A DNA stretch of 64,000 bases from Stenotrophomonas sp. SAU14A_NAIMI4_5. GTDB lineage: Bacteria; Pseudomonadota; Gammaproteobacteria; Xanthomonadales; Xanthomonadaceae. Each line of letters begins with the position of its first letter. Position 1 is the stretch's first letter. Location of the stretch: the NCBI RefSeq assembly GCF_003086795.1, contig NZ_CP026003.1:2314777-2378776 (forward strand), given 5' to 3'. The notes beneath the pieces were generated by a model. That model was not told the origin of the DNA and did no database searches. It saw only the letters and a list, made by a program, of their open reading frames with translations. Of the stretch, positions 53,777 through 61,979 are shown in pieces. The position numbers were made by a program, and so were the translations under genes.

Positions 53777-54433
53777 ATGAAGGACAGCGAACAGGCCCCC
53801 GCACGCGGGCGCCCGAAGAAACTCAGCCATGCACGCATCGTCGAGGCCGGGATGGCCATGGGCCTGCGTGACTTGACCTTTGTCGGCCTGGCCGCAGCGC
53901 TGGGGGTCACCCACATGACCCTCTACAACCACATCTCCAACCTGGAGGCACTGAAAGGTGCCGTGGCCGAGGCCATCTTCGACGGCTGGCAGATGCCGCC
54001 GGTGGATGCCGCCAACGGGCTGGCCCTGCCCGACTATCTGATCGTCTTCATCGCCTCGCTGCGGGACCTTGTCATCGCCAACCCCGGCCTTACGCCTTAC
54101 CTGCTGCGGCGCTCGCTGGCCTCGCCTTCGATGAGCGGGCGCATCGCCGAGCATCAGGCGTCTGTTGCCGCCGCCTATGGCCTGCCGGCACAGCAGGCAC
54201 GCTGGCTGCTGTCGACCGTGGCATTCCATTGCGTCGCGGTTGCCGAGACGCTGTACGCCAGCACGCGGGAAGACGGGCTGTCAGACGGTGAGCGCGCGCG
54301 TGATGCCGACGAAGTGGGCCGCGAATTCGCCCAGGGCATGCATGCCCTGGTATTGGGCGCGCTGCAGGTCGTACGTGGCGAAGTGGATCTGCAGTCCCTC
54401 TCGCTGCCGCCGCCTGCGGCAACGCTGGCCTAG
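53777..54433 (+). CDS. TetR-family regulator, 218 aa
   Basis: N-terminal HTH: RIVEAGMAMGLRDLTFVGL, AAALGVTHMTLYNHISNLEALKGAV. The C-terminal ligand domain is alpha-helical and ends in a Ser/Leu/Pro-rich tail. The HTH turn reads VTHMTLYNH in place of the usual VSxGxLYHY, so its target motif may differ. GGAAGG stands before the ATG. It overlaps the minus-strand neighbour by 4 bp at its end (54430-54433) and is divergent from the siderophore receptor, which it probably regulates. Confidence 0.85.
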   Translation: MKDSEQAPARGRPKKLSHARIVEAGMAMGLRDLTFVGLAAALGVTHMTLYNHISNLEALKGAVAEAIFDGWQMPPVDAANGLALPDYLIVFIASLRDLVIANPGLTPYLLRRSLASPSMSGRIAEHQASVAAAYGLPAQQARWLLSTVAFHCVAVAETLYASTREDGLSDGERARDADEVGREFAQGMHALVLGALQVVRGEVDLQSLSLPPPAATLA

Positions 54434-54858
54434 CGTTCCCGGCAGCGCAGCCACCCGCCCGACGGCGAGGCCACCTGTTCCCAGCCATTGGCCAGCCGCC
54501 GGAAGGCCTGGCCACCAATGCAGGCGGTGCCGGTCCGCTTGGCTTCGGCCGAACCCAGCGCAGGCAGCGCGCTCACCTCGGTGGAGGGGCCGGGACGTCC
54601 GGCCTGGCGGGCTTCGTACTGCAGGGTATTGGCCTCGACGCCATCGCAGTACGCCTTGGCCGCCGGATGCGGATGATTCGGCCACGCGTACTGCGCGCAG
54701 TTGAAGGGCGTGGTGCTCTTCGCCATCGAATTGTGGGCCGGCCGTGGCGCGGCCGGCAGCGGTTTGCGCGCGGGGCCGGTCGCGGAGCGGATCTGCTGCG
54801 CGGCGGCCGGCAGTGCGGCTACCAGCAGCCACGCCAGCACCAGGGGGCGAACTTCCAT
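54430..54858 (-). CDS. Exported hypothetical protein, 142 aa
   Basis: Signal peptide (LVLAWLLVAALPAAAQQ), then a Pro/Ala-rich stretch and NCAQYAWPNHPHPAAKAYCDGV. Four cysteines occur in the mature part (for two possible disulphides), the last near GGWLRCRER. No family recognised. AGGACAGG stands before the ATG at 54858; the longer frame to 54924 lacks a signal start. Convergent with the TetR gene. Confidence 0.75.
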   Translation of the reverse strand: MEVRPLVLAWLLVAALPAAAQQIRSATGPARKPLPAAPRPAHNSMAKSTTPFNCAQYAWPNHPHPAAKAYCDGVEANTLQYEARQAGRPGPSTEVSALPALGSAEAKRTGTACIGGQAFRRLANGWEQVASPSGGWLRCRER

Positions 54859-55274
54859 GACCTGTCCTCGTTCCTTGAGTCTGCACTGCGGTGGCGCGAG
54901 CGTGTGACGCGTCACGCTTCCCATGGATCAACGCGCTGATTCTGCCGCAATCCCCCGCCTGCCGATACCGGCCCGCGCGCCTGCCATGCGCACGTTTCAT
55001 CCTGCGGTCTGCGATCTGACACACGCAGGACGTTTGCGCCGGGTCACAACTCCGGACATCCAGCGTTGACCTGAAAGCGACACGCACTGACGCTTACGAC
55101 ACCGCGCGCCACCTCGGTGGCCAGGGAGCGCGGTCGAGTTCCTCCTGCATGACCGGCACCCGCCGGGTTCCAACCGCAGTCCTCACCCACCCGCACGCGC
55201 AGTGCCGCCGCATGGCGAACGCTTTCGCCGTGAGGGCGTCCTGCGTCCTGGAAAAACCTGACGGAGACACTGCA
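54859..55274. other. 416-bp intergenic region
   Basis: Between the divergent exported-protein and nuclease genes, so probably two promoters. I see no convincing gene, strong hairpin or known operator here. A plus-strand frame from 55149 is open but leads into the nuclease and has no homology. Confidence 0.5.
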
Positions 55275-56015
55275 ATGCGCCTTGCCACGTTCCTGTTCGC
55301 CCTGGTCCTCAGCGCCTTTGCCGGCGCCGCCCACGCGGAAACGGTCACCCTCAACAAGGGCGGCTTCGTGCTGACCTACGACTGCAGCATCCACAGCGCC
55401 ACGCGGTACGAATACACCCTGCTGGCCGATACCGGCACGGCCAAGCGCCCGTCCAGCTTCTACAAGGACACCGACCTGCCCACCGGCTGCCTGGGCCAGA
55501 ACAGCACCGCGTCGTACGCCAGCATCCACGCCGGCTATGACCGTGGCCACCTGGTCACCTCCAACCACATGGACTACGACACCACCTACATCCGCCGCGC
55601 CAACTTCATGACCAACATCGTGCCGCAGGTGTCCAGCTTCAACCAGGGCATCTGGGTGAAGGCCGAGAACGTGGCCGAGTGCTACCGCGACATCGCGCCG
55701 GTGGACGTCTATGGCGGCGTGGTCTACGGCGATGCCGCCAACGATTACTTCCTGGCCAGCCACGGCATTCCGACGCCGGAGTTCTTCTGGAAGACGATCA
55801 TCACCCGCGACCCGCAGACCGGTACCGCCAAGGCGATCAGCTGGATCATTCCCAACGAAGCCAACCTGGGCAGCCTGGACAACTACCTGGTGACCATCGC
55901 CGATCTGGAAGAACTGCTCGGCGCCAGCTACGTGGCGATCAACGCACCGGCGTCGCTGAAGAACATGCTGCCGGCGACCACCTGGCCGCAGCCGGCCGGT
56001 TGCGACCTCGGCTGA
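55275..56015 (+). CDS. Exported DNA/RNA non-specific endonuclease (NucA type), 246 aa
   Basis: Signal peptide MRLATFLFALVLSAFAGAAH. The nuclease core has the catalytic motif DRGHL (GYDRGHLVTSNHM) and NFMTNIVPQVSSFNQGIWVKAEN, which holds the Mg2+-ligand Asn. CYRDIAPVDVYGGVVYG follows. Such beta-beta-alpha-metal nucleases degrade single- and double-stranded DNA and RNA outside the cell for nutrient or phosphate recovery. Four Cys may form disulphides. Start ATG at 55275 opens the signal peptide, with GGAGA upstream. Confidence 0.92.
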   Translation: MRLATFLFALVLSAFAGAAHAETVTLNKGGFVLTYDCSIHSATRYEYTLLADTGTAKRPSSFYKDTDLPTGCLGQNSTASYASIHAGYDRGHLVTSNHMDYDTTYIRRANFMTNIVPQVSSFNQGIWVKAENVAECYRDIAPVDVYGGVVYGDAANDYFLASHGIPTPEFFWKTIITRDPQTGTAKAISWIIPNEANLGSLDNYLVTIADLEELLGASYVAINAPASLKNMLPATTWPQPAGCDLG

Positions 56016-56139
56016 GCCCTGCAGCCTGCCCCGGCCATGCGCCGGGGTACGGGTCGCCGGCCTGGTGAGGTGGTGGTTCATCCATTGGGCGCGGGCGTGC
56101 TCTAGCATGAGCGACGACCTTTGACTGCCCAGGATCATC

Positions 56140-57066
56140 ATGACGGATCATTCTTCTGCCGCATTCACTGAAACCGAACGCCAGCACGCGCTGGATGCGC
56201 TGCACGTGGTCGGCAGCCTGCCCGAGCCGGCCTACGATGACATCGTGAAGGTGGCGGCCGCCGTCTGCGGTACGCCGATGGCCCTGGTGACCCTGATCGA
56301 TCGTGATCGCCAATGGTTCAAGGCCCGCATCGGCGTGGATGGCAGCGAAACCGACCGCGACGTGGCGGTGTGCGACCACGCCATCCGCCAGCCCGAGCAG
56401 CTGCTGGAAGTGGGCGACCTGAAACAGGACAGCCGCTTCGCCGACAACCCGGTGTTGAACGAGATGGGCGCGCGCTTCTACGCGGGCATGCCGCTGGTCA
56501 CCCGCGAAGGCGCGGCGGTCGGCAGCGTCTGCGTGGTCGACCTGACTCCGCGCTCGCTCAGCCAGGAGCAGCGCGAGGCCCTGCAGGCCCTGGCCCGGCT
56601 GACCATGAACCTGATGGAAGCGCGCAGCCGCGAGCGCGAGCAGGAAGTAGCGACCATCCTCGAGCAGAGCCCGCTGGTGGAAGCCGCGCACGCCACCACC
56701 GGCACGGCCTGCACCGTGGTCATCCTCGAGTTGCAGGACCTCGCCGGCCTGGCCGAACAGATGGGCGAGCGCAGCCTGGAACGCCAGCTGCAGCAGCTGG
56801 ACGTGGCGCTGGAGCAGTGCCTGGATGCCGGGCGCGGCGACAGCATCAACCGCGTCACCGGCAGCGGCGAGTTCATCGCGGTGCTGGGCAGCGACCAGGC
56901 GGCCGCGACCCTGGCCGCCCTGCAGGCCGTGGCCAACGATGCCTCCGCGCGACTGCCGCGGCCGCTGCTGCTGGGCGCCGCCGGCGGCACCGGCGAAGAG
57001 AGCACCAGCGCGGTGTTCCTGCGCGCCGACCGTGAGCTGAGCGCGCGCAAGGACGAGCAGCGCTGA
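56140..57066 (+). CDS. GAF-domain protein, 308 aa
   Basis: The GAF domain at ~20-170 has QHALDALHVVGSLPEPAYDDI, VKVAAAVCGTPMALVTLIDRDRQWFK and DVAVCDHAIRQPEQLLEVGDL; these match the GAF units preceding GGDEF or kinase domains in other proteins. Residues ~185-300 (ACTVVILELQDLAGLAEQMG ... LGSDQAAATLAALQAVA) look like a degenerate GGDEF or HAMP-like remnant lacking a GGDEF signature. It has no output of known type. Ligand unknown. Ends at a 9-bp-stem hairpin. Confidence 0.8.
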   Translation: MTDHSSAAFTETERQHALDALHVVGSLPEPAYDDIVKVAAAVCGTPMALVTLIDRDRQWFKARIGVDGSETDRDVAVCDHAIRQPEQLLEVGDLKQDSRFADNPVLNEMGARFYAGMPLVTREGAAVGSVCVVDLTPRSLSQEQREALQALARLTMNLMEARSREREQEVATILEQSPLVEAAHATTGTACTVVILELQDLAGLAEQMGERSLERQLQQLDVALEQCLDAGRGDSINRVTGSGEFIAVLGSDQAAATLAALQAVANDASARLPRPLLLGAAGGTGEESTSAVFLRADRELSARKDEQR

Positions 57067-57085
57067 GCCTGCCTCAGGCAGGCTC
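57065..57085. terminator. Hairpin between the GAF and lipoprotein genes
   Basis: GAGCCTGCC TCA GGCAGGCTC, 9-bp stem, followed by GATTC, between two convergent genes. No T-run, so termination strength is uncertain. Confidence 0.55.
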
Positions 57086-57088
57086 GAT

Positions 57089-57526
57089 TCAATCGAAGTA
57101 AAGCATCATGGCCGGCCCGCTGCATCCAGCGGGTACCGGCTCCAGCACCATGCCGGGCAAGGCCTCCATGTTACCGCCGCCAAAGGTATGCGGCTCGCCG
57201 AAGGCCACGCGCGTGCCAGTGAGGGTATTGCGCACCCCCACAGGCACTCCACGCAGCGTGTCCAGTTCGAAGTACGCAGGCCACAGCGCCAGCGTTCGCT
57301 GATCGCGCGCACCGACGAAGTACACGCACCTACCGCGCGGCGCGATCGTACCTGTCGCTGCAGCCGTCAACAGGATGGAAGACTCCGCCGGGGTCAGCTT
57401 CACCAACCGCAGCTGCGACGAAGGATGGCGATCACCGCCCCCCGCCGTGCTGCAGCCCGCCACTGCGGACAGCAGCATCAGCACAAGGCTGCTGCGGAGT
57501 GTCCGTGTCTGGGTCATCGATCCCAT
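57089..57526 (-). CDS. Putative lipoprotein, 145 aa
   Basis: The N-terminal lipobox is LLSAVAGCS (Cys near residue 25). The mature part has LTPAESSILLTAAATGTIAP, CVYFVGARDQRTLALWPAYFELDTL and GMVLEPVPAGCSG, a small beta-rich domain with two more Cys. No family recognised. The start at 57526 is supported by AGGAGG four bases upstream; Met 57517 is a weaker alternative. Confidence 0.7.
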   Translation of the reverse strand: MGSMTQTRTLRSSLVLMLLSAVAGCSTAGGGDRHPSSQLRLVKLTPAESSILLTAAATGTIAPRGRCVYFVGARDQRTLALWPAYFELDTLRGVPVGVRNTLTGTRVAFGEPHTFGGGNMEALPGMVLEPVPAGCSGPAMMLYFD

Positions 57527-57558
57527 CTGCCCTCCTGGCTGACTTCGTTGACCGGAGC

Positions 57559-58110
57559 TTACCCTGCCGCGAACGTGCAGTCTGCGCTGGCGACCAGGCT
57601 GACAAACGCCCCGCCGAGCGTGGCGTTGTGATGCTCGACGATGGTCTGCGCCTCAAGCACGGCCGAATCGGTGGTGGTATGCGCGTCGGCCACCAGCACG
57701 GCCGCAACGCCGAGGTCGCGCGCGGCGCGGCAGGTGGTATCCACGCAGTAGTCTGTCTTCATGCCGACGATGACCAGTTCCTCGACGCCAGCCGCCGCCA
57801 GCCGCTCGGCCAGGCCGGTCTCGAAGAAGCAGCTCGGCCGCGTCTTCTCGAACACGGTGTCGCGCGCGGGATCGATGGCGAGGTCAGCCAGCAGCTGCGA
57901 CAGCGGACTGTCGCTGGCCAGCGGCGAGCCTGCGGGGCCGACATGGCGTGCGGCAAACACCGGGGCACCGGCGGCATGCGCGCGGTCGACCAGCGCATTG
58001 ATGTTGGCCAGCACGTCGTCAGCGCGGTACGGACGGTGCGCGCCGTTGAACAGGCCGTGCTGCATATCAATGACCAGCAGGCCGCGGCGGGGAATTCGGG
58101 ATGGGGACAT
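57559..58110 (-). CDS. Isochorismatase-family cysteine hydrolase, 183 aa
   Basis: Isochorismatase-like fold with GLLVIDMQHGLFNG (catalytic Asp), a Lys in FEKTRPSCFFETGL and the catalytic Cys loop GMKTDYCVDTTCRAARDLG. It hydrolyses a C-N bond in a small amide, such as an N-carbamoyl or nicotinamide substrate, or a vinyl ether; which cannot be told. The family size is usual. It is 33 bp before the lipoprotein gene on the same strand and follows a hairpin that ends the SDR transcript. Confidence 0.88.
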   Translation of the reverse strand: MSPSRIPRRGLLVIDMQHGLFNGAHRPYRADDVLANINALVDRAHAAGAPVFAARHVGPAGSPLASDSPLSQLLADLAIDPARDTVFEKTRPSCFFETGLAERLAAAGVEELVIVGMKTDYCVDTTCRAARDLGVAAVLVADAHTTTDSAVLEAQTIVEHHNATLGGAFVSLVASADCTFAAG

Positions 58111-58151
58111 GGTGTTTCTCCTGTGGGGTGGGCACGGACGGAGAAACAGAA

Positions 58152-58176
58152 GACCCCGTCCATGACTGGCGGGGTC
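58152..58176 (-). terminator. Terminator-like hairpin between the SDR-like and isochorismatase genes
   Basis: GACCCCG / CGGGGTC (7 bp) with an 11-base loop; on the minus strand it is followed by TTCTGTTTCTC. It probably ends the upstream SDR-like transcript. Confidence 0.55.
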
Positions 58177-58309
58177 CTGAGGCGTGGCGCTACATCACGT
58201 CACGTAACGACCTCACGACCTGCCGTGGGCAGTCGTGGTGGTAGTGACGGTGGCGGCGCGGAGGACCATGCGCTCGATGCTGCGTCAGCGCGTTGTCGTG
58301 GTCAAGCCC

Positions 58310-58969
58310 TCATGCCGGCGACAGCGCCTGCAGTGCATCGAACACCGGGGTTTCGCCCTCGGTGAGTTCGATGATGCAGCGGCGCAGCTGCGGGTGTTCG
58401 ATCAATGCCAGCAGCGTGGCGGCGACGTCGGCGCGGGCAATGTTGCCGTAGGGAATGGCCAGGCCGGCACGCACCCGGCCCGTGCCCGGTTCGTCGGTGA
58501 GCGTGCCCGGGCGCAGGATCACCCAGTCCAGCGAGCTTTCGGCCAGATGCACGTCGGCACGTTTCTTCACCACCATGTAGTTCTCGAACGTATCCGACAG
58601 GTGCTTGCCGCGCCCGGCCTCCGGGAAGGCCGACACCAGCAGGAAGCGCGGCACGGCGGCGGCCTGAGCCGCAGCCACGGCCAAATCCAGCCCGCGCCCA
58701 TCGATGGCGTCGGTCATCGACGCGCCGCCCTTGCCGCCAGCACCGGCCGAGAACACCACCACGTCACAGCCTTTCATCAGTGCCGCCAGCGCGGCGACAT
58801 CCAGCTGCAGCAGGTCGCCCTGCACCGGGCGTGCGCCGAGGGCGGTGAGTTCGGCGGCCTGTTCCTGCGCGCGATGCAGGGCCAGTACGCGATGGCCGCG
58901 TGCGCTGGCCTGCTGGGCCAATGAACGACCGACCTTGCCGGCCGCGCCGACGATGAAAACCTGGCTCAT
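58310..58969 (-). CDS. NAD(P)-binding SDR-a5-like protein, 219 aa
   Basis: Atypical short-chain dehydrogenase with the dinucleotide loop FIVGAAGKVGRSLAQQ at the N-terminus, VVFSAGAGGKGG, and SDRs of the a5 type (NmrA-like). FLLVSAFPEAG and ENYMVVKKRADVHL supply the active-site Tyr/Lys position (NYMVVKK). LDWVILRPGTLTDEPGTGRV follows. It is probably a redox sensor or reductase; substrate unknown. Length is typical. Stands alone between the isochorismatase and the nei gene. Confidence 0.85.
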   Translation of the reverse strand: MSQVFIVGAAGKVGRSLAQQASARGHRVLALHRAQEQAAELTALGARPVQGDLLQLDVAALAALMKGCDVVVFSAGAGGKGGASMTDAIDGRGLDLAVAAAQAAAVPRFLLVSAFPEAGRGKHLSDTFENYMVVKKRADVHLAESSLDWVILRPGTLTDEPGTGRVRAGLAIPYGNIARADVAATLLALIEHPQLRRCIIELTEGETPVFDALQALSPA

Positions 58970-59268
58970 TCAAACTCCTCTGGGATAACTGGACGTGAGT
59001 GTGGAGGGCCACGATCGAACGCAGCGTGATTGGCAGAAGCGCGGATTTTCGCTGACGCCGCCAGCAATGGCGGCGTTCCTGCGGATGCTGTCACCCAAGA
59101 GCCCGCATGCATCCCGACATTCCCGACCGGGACGCTGCGACGGTATCGATGGCGACACTGATCAGGCAGAGTTCACCGTTTACAGCGCCGTCCTGGGCGC
59201 CGCGGTGTTCGTGGTCACCAATCGCTGTTGCTGCTCAGTGCCGTGAGATGCGCCAGGCCTGTCAGCCG

Positions 59269-60072
59269 TCAACGCGGAACCTTTGGGCGTGATCGCCGGG
59301 AAGATGCCGCCTGCCCTGGCGACGGCGATGGAGCTCCCGCTGGTCCGTACAGGCGCTGGCAATCCGGGCAGAAAAACGTTCGCCGCTGCGTGGTTCCCAT
59401 GTACAGCTTGCTGACTGGCCCACCACAATTCGGGCACGTCTTCCGAGTGTGAACCTGCCAATGCTTTTTGAGTTCGTGCTCGCGCTTCCAGCGCAGGAAG
59501 TCGAAACTGTAGTCGCGCGCCTCATGGATGAGGCGGCTCAGCAGACGGGGAGGCAGGGATCCAACCCGACTCCCTGGGTGCACGCCGATGCGGAACAGGA
59601 CCTCGTTCTTGATGATGTTGCCGACCCCGGAGAACACGGACTGATCCAGCAGGGCATCGCAGACCAGGACATCGGGCATGGCCTTGAGCTTACGACGCGC
59701 CAGGCGCGCATCCCAGAGGTCGCTCATGACGTCTGCCCGCCAATCGTAGACATCGTCCAGCGACTGCTCGATGAGCTTCACCGAGCACGCATAGAAGTTC
59801 AGCTCTTCCCTGTCGAACTGGAGCGAGACCCTCGGCGCGGCATCCTTGCGCTCGTTGATACGGTAGCTGCCAAACATCATGAGGTGGATCCGCAGAGTGA
59901 CATGGCTGAATTCCAGGAGGAAATGCTTGCCCCAGCTGCGTACCGCCTTGATCCGGCGTCCAACCAGAGGCGTCAGGTCGACGCGGCTGTTGCCACCGAC
60001 CTCGCGCACTGTTCTGCCCCTGAACCGGGCCGTTTCCTCGCGCAGCAGTACGATTGAAGGACCTTCAGGCAT
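59269..60072 (-). CDS. Endonuclease VIII-like (Fpg/Nei family) DNA glycosylase, 267 aa
   Basis: Begins MPEGPS, so after Met removal the catalytic Pro1 and Glu2 are present. VGRRIKAVRSWGKHFLLEF, LRIHLMMFGSYRI and DQSVFSGVGNIIKNEVLFRIGVHP contain the helix-two-turn-helix. The C-terminal zinc finger is CPNCGGPVSKLY ... FFCPDCQRLYG. It excises oxidised pyrimidines and nicks the abasic site. The tail after the finger (SPSPGQAASSRRSRPKVPR) is basic and unlike the core. It overlaps the start of the gene before it (DUF72) by 8 bp, hence coupled. Confidence 0.9.
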   Translation of the reverse strand: MPEGPSIVLLREETARFRGRTVREVGGNSRVDLTPLVGRRIKAVRSWGKHFLLEFSHVTLRIHLMMFGSYRINERKDAAPRVSLQFDREELNFYACSVKLIEQSLDDVYDWRADVMSDLWDARLARRKLKAMPDVLVCDALLDQSVFSGVGNIIKNEVLFRIGVHPGSRVGSLPPRLLSRLIHEARDYSFDFLRWKREHELKKHWQVHTRKTCPNCGGPVSKLYMGTTQRRTFFCPDCQRLYGPAGAPSPSPGQAASSRRSRPKVPR

Positions 60073-60829
60073 GCGTGTTCTCCTGCAGCAGCGTCTGCAG
60101 ACGCAGTGCATTGGGTATGGCGTTCCCATGCGCAGTGTTGTCGAGGATGATCCAGGCCGGACCGTCTCCTGCGGCCGCACCTGCCGCCTGCGCCAGGGCC
60201 CGCAGGTCATTGTCCCCGTAACTGCTGTAGTACATCCGCGGCCTGCCATGCCATCGCCAGTAACTCCAGTGGCGCGCGCCGCCAGGCTCAGCGGCCTGGG
60301 CAAGGCGCGCGGGATCTGCAGCGACGCGCGCGATGCCATGACGCTCCAGCATCGAGTCCGCCGCCGCCGAAAACCAGCTTTCGTGACGGGGCTCGCAGGC
60401 GATGGCGACCCCCGTGCGACGCCGGACGGCGCGGAAGAAGGCAGATGCCACGCGGGCATCGAAGTCCAGCCGCGGCGGCAACTGCAGCAGCAACGCGCCC
60501 AGCCGGTCGCCCAGATGGTTCACCGCATGCAGGAATGGATCAAGAAGCGGTGCCGCACCGCGCAGGCCGCAGTCATGAGTGATGGCCTGTGGCAGTTTCA
60601 CCGAGAAGCGGAAATGCGCCGGGACGGCCTGCGCCCATCGGGCATAGGTCTCCGGTTTGTGCGGACGATAGAACGAGGAGTTGATCTCCACCCGCGAAAA
60701 GCGGGTGGCATAACGCTGCAGTGCGCTCTGCCCCTCGCCGAAGTCGCTGACGTGGGCGGAAGGCAAGGACCACCCTGCACAGCCCACCTGAATGGATTCA
60801 AATGCCGAGGTGGCGGACGCGGTCTTCAT
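60065..60829 (-). CDS. DUF72 family protein, 254 aa
   Basis: TIM-barrel protein of unknown function. The typical motifs are IQVGCAGWSLPS, FSRVEINSSFYRPHKPETY, FSVKLPQAITHD, ACEPRHESWF and WHGRPRMYYSSYGDNDLRAL. This pattern of conserved Trp, Glu, Asn and His is the DUF72 active-site set. Some link it to DNA repair because of frequent genomic neighbours. Here it is translationally coupled to the Nei-like glycosylase by an 8-bp overlap. First gene of the pair; divergent from the receiver gene. Confidence 0.85.
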   Translation of the reverse strand: MKTASATSAFESIQVGCAGWSLPSAHVSDFGEGQSALQRYATRFSRVEINSSFYRPHKPETYARWAQAVPAHFRFSVKLPQAITHDCGLRGAAPLLDPFLHAVNHLGDRLGALLLQLPPRLDFDARVASAFFRAVRRRTGVAIACEPRHESWFSAAADSMLERHGIARVAADPARLAQAAEPGGARHWSYWRWHGRPRMYYSSYGDNDLRALAQAAGAAAGDGPAWIILDNTAHGNAIPNALRLQTLLQENTHA

Positions 60830-61004
60830 TCATCCAGCTTCGCGCAGCGTCCGTGCTGCGGTGGTGAGCCGGGCACGCTGCCCGCGTGAAGTGTTTCAGG
60901 AGGCCATATGCCGCTTTCGCATGCCGCACACAGCGGGCAGGCACTGCCTTGATGCCCGGAAGCGGACAGTACCTTCCAATAAGAGGTAACGGACAAGGTT
61001 CGGC

Positions 61005-61406
61005 ATGCAGAAGTACGGAAGTGAACGCGTCGAGGAACAGTGCCTGTTGCTGGTGGAGGATCAGCTGGACCTGGCCGAGCTGGTTGAAGATGCACTGTCC
61101 ATCGACGGAAGTACCATCACACATGCTGAGAGCGTGTTCGAGGCATTGAGCCTGCTCCGCAGCGAGCAGTTCGACGCAGCCATCCTCGATATCGAGCTGG
61201 GCGACGGTGTGGTATTCCCTGTCGCCGACCGCTTGGCGGAGCTGGGTGTGCCCTTCCTGTTCGCATCGGCGGTCTACGATCAGGTCGTTCCGGCCCGCCA
61301 CCAGAAAGCCCGTTTCGTGGCCAAACCCTTCCACATCCCGCAGCTGCAGGAAGCGGTCAACCAGACGCTCGCGCAGGGCCGTGCCGCGCGCCCGTCACAG
61401 CGCTGA
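61005..61406 (+). CDS. Single-domain response regulator, 133 aa
   Basis: A receiver domain with no output: LLLVEDQLDLAELVED (Glu/Asp acidic pair), acceptor Asp in FDAAILDIELGDG, the Thr/Ser position at FLFASAVYD and Lys in FVAKPF. It probably relays phosphate or binds a partner by contact. It is followed 29 bp later by a small hydrophilic protein gene. No kinase is adjacent; the LOV kinase 52 kb away is one of many possible donors. Confidence 0.85.
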   Translation: MQKYGSERVEEQCLLLVEDQLDLAELVEDALSIDGSTITHAESVFEALSLLRSEQFDAAILDIELGDGVVFPVADRLAELGVPFLFASAVYDQVVPARHQKARFVAKPFHIPQLQEAVNQTLAQGRAARPSQR

Positions 61407-61435
61407 GATTTCATCCTTACAAAGGAACTCCTCTG

Positions 61436-61630
61436 ATGAGCAAGCTACCGTTCAATCCCACGGGCGACGCCAGCGACCAGGACAAGGCGCATACGCCGGA
61501 CAAGGTCCGTACCGACCAGAGCTGGAAGAAAGGCAAGGACATGCCGGAACAGGACGAGACAGCACATCCGGACGACTACGAGCGACCAGAGGTCGATCCG
61601 ACGGCGGGTCGTCGGGGCTCGAAAAGCTGA
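61436..61630 (+). CDS. Small hydrophilic protein, 64 aa
   Basis: A highly charged, Asp/Lys/Pro-rich, probably disordered polypeptide (GDASDQDKAHTPDKVRTDQS, HPDDYERPEVDPTAGRRGSK) with no cysteine and only three aromatic residues. This composition is like small stress-induced hydrophilins. Preceded by AAGGAA seven bases before the ATG. It probably shares the transcript of the receiver gene. Function unknown. Confidence 0.75.
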   Translation: MSKLPFNPTGDASDQDKAHTPDKVRTDQSWKKGKDMPEQDETAHPDDYERPEVDPTAGRRGSKS

Positions 61631-61631
61631 G

Positions 61632-61979
61632 TCACGCTGCCGGTACGGCTTGAAGCGCGTCGAACCAACCGGCGTACGGCGTATTCTTCACCAGGTGGCG
61701 GTTGTAGTCTTTCCCCCCATCTGTCCACCACACTGGGCCACGCTCTCCCAGGCCCCGTTTCGCCGCATCCACCGCGCGGCGCGCCGCGCGTAGTGATGTG
61801 GCCTCCCCGCTTCGCATTGCCGCCTGCACCGCGCGCCGCGCGTCCATGAGCGCCGCCACCCACCGCGCACGCTCGGTGGCGGTGAGGTTCGGGTTGGTCG
61901 CGCGCCAGAGCCGGCCGCGCACCACGATGTAACGCTTGTCAGGGGTCAGCGGCGTACCGCTCGCAGGATCGCTTGTCAC
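61632..61979 (-). CDS. Conserved hypothetical protein, 115 aa
   Basis: Soluble. [37 protein letters not shown] and [37 protein letters not shown] are conserved-looking; I recall similar small proteins beside stress genes, but cannot name a family. The start overlaps the stop of the zinc ADH by 4 bp (ATGA-type), so it is co-translated with the ADH. It is convergent with the hydrophilic-protein gene (2 bp apart). Confidence 0.75.
   Translation of the reverse strand: MTSDPASGTPLTPDKRYIVVRGRLWRATNPNLTATERARWVAALMDARRAVQAAMRSGEATSLRAARRAVDAAKRGLGERGPVWWTDGGKDYNRHLVKNTPYAGWFDALQAVPAA

Noticed and set aside
58970..59268. A possible small gene in the gap between the SDR-like and Nei-like genes
   Set aside because: Both frames seen there lack ribosome-binding sites and homology; the only structure is a weak GC-rich hairpin at 59055-59076 without a T-run.
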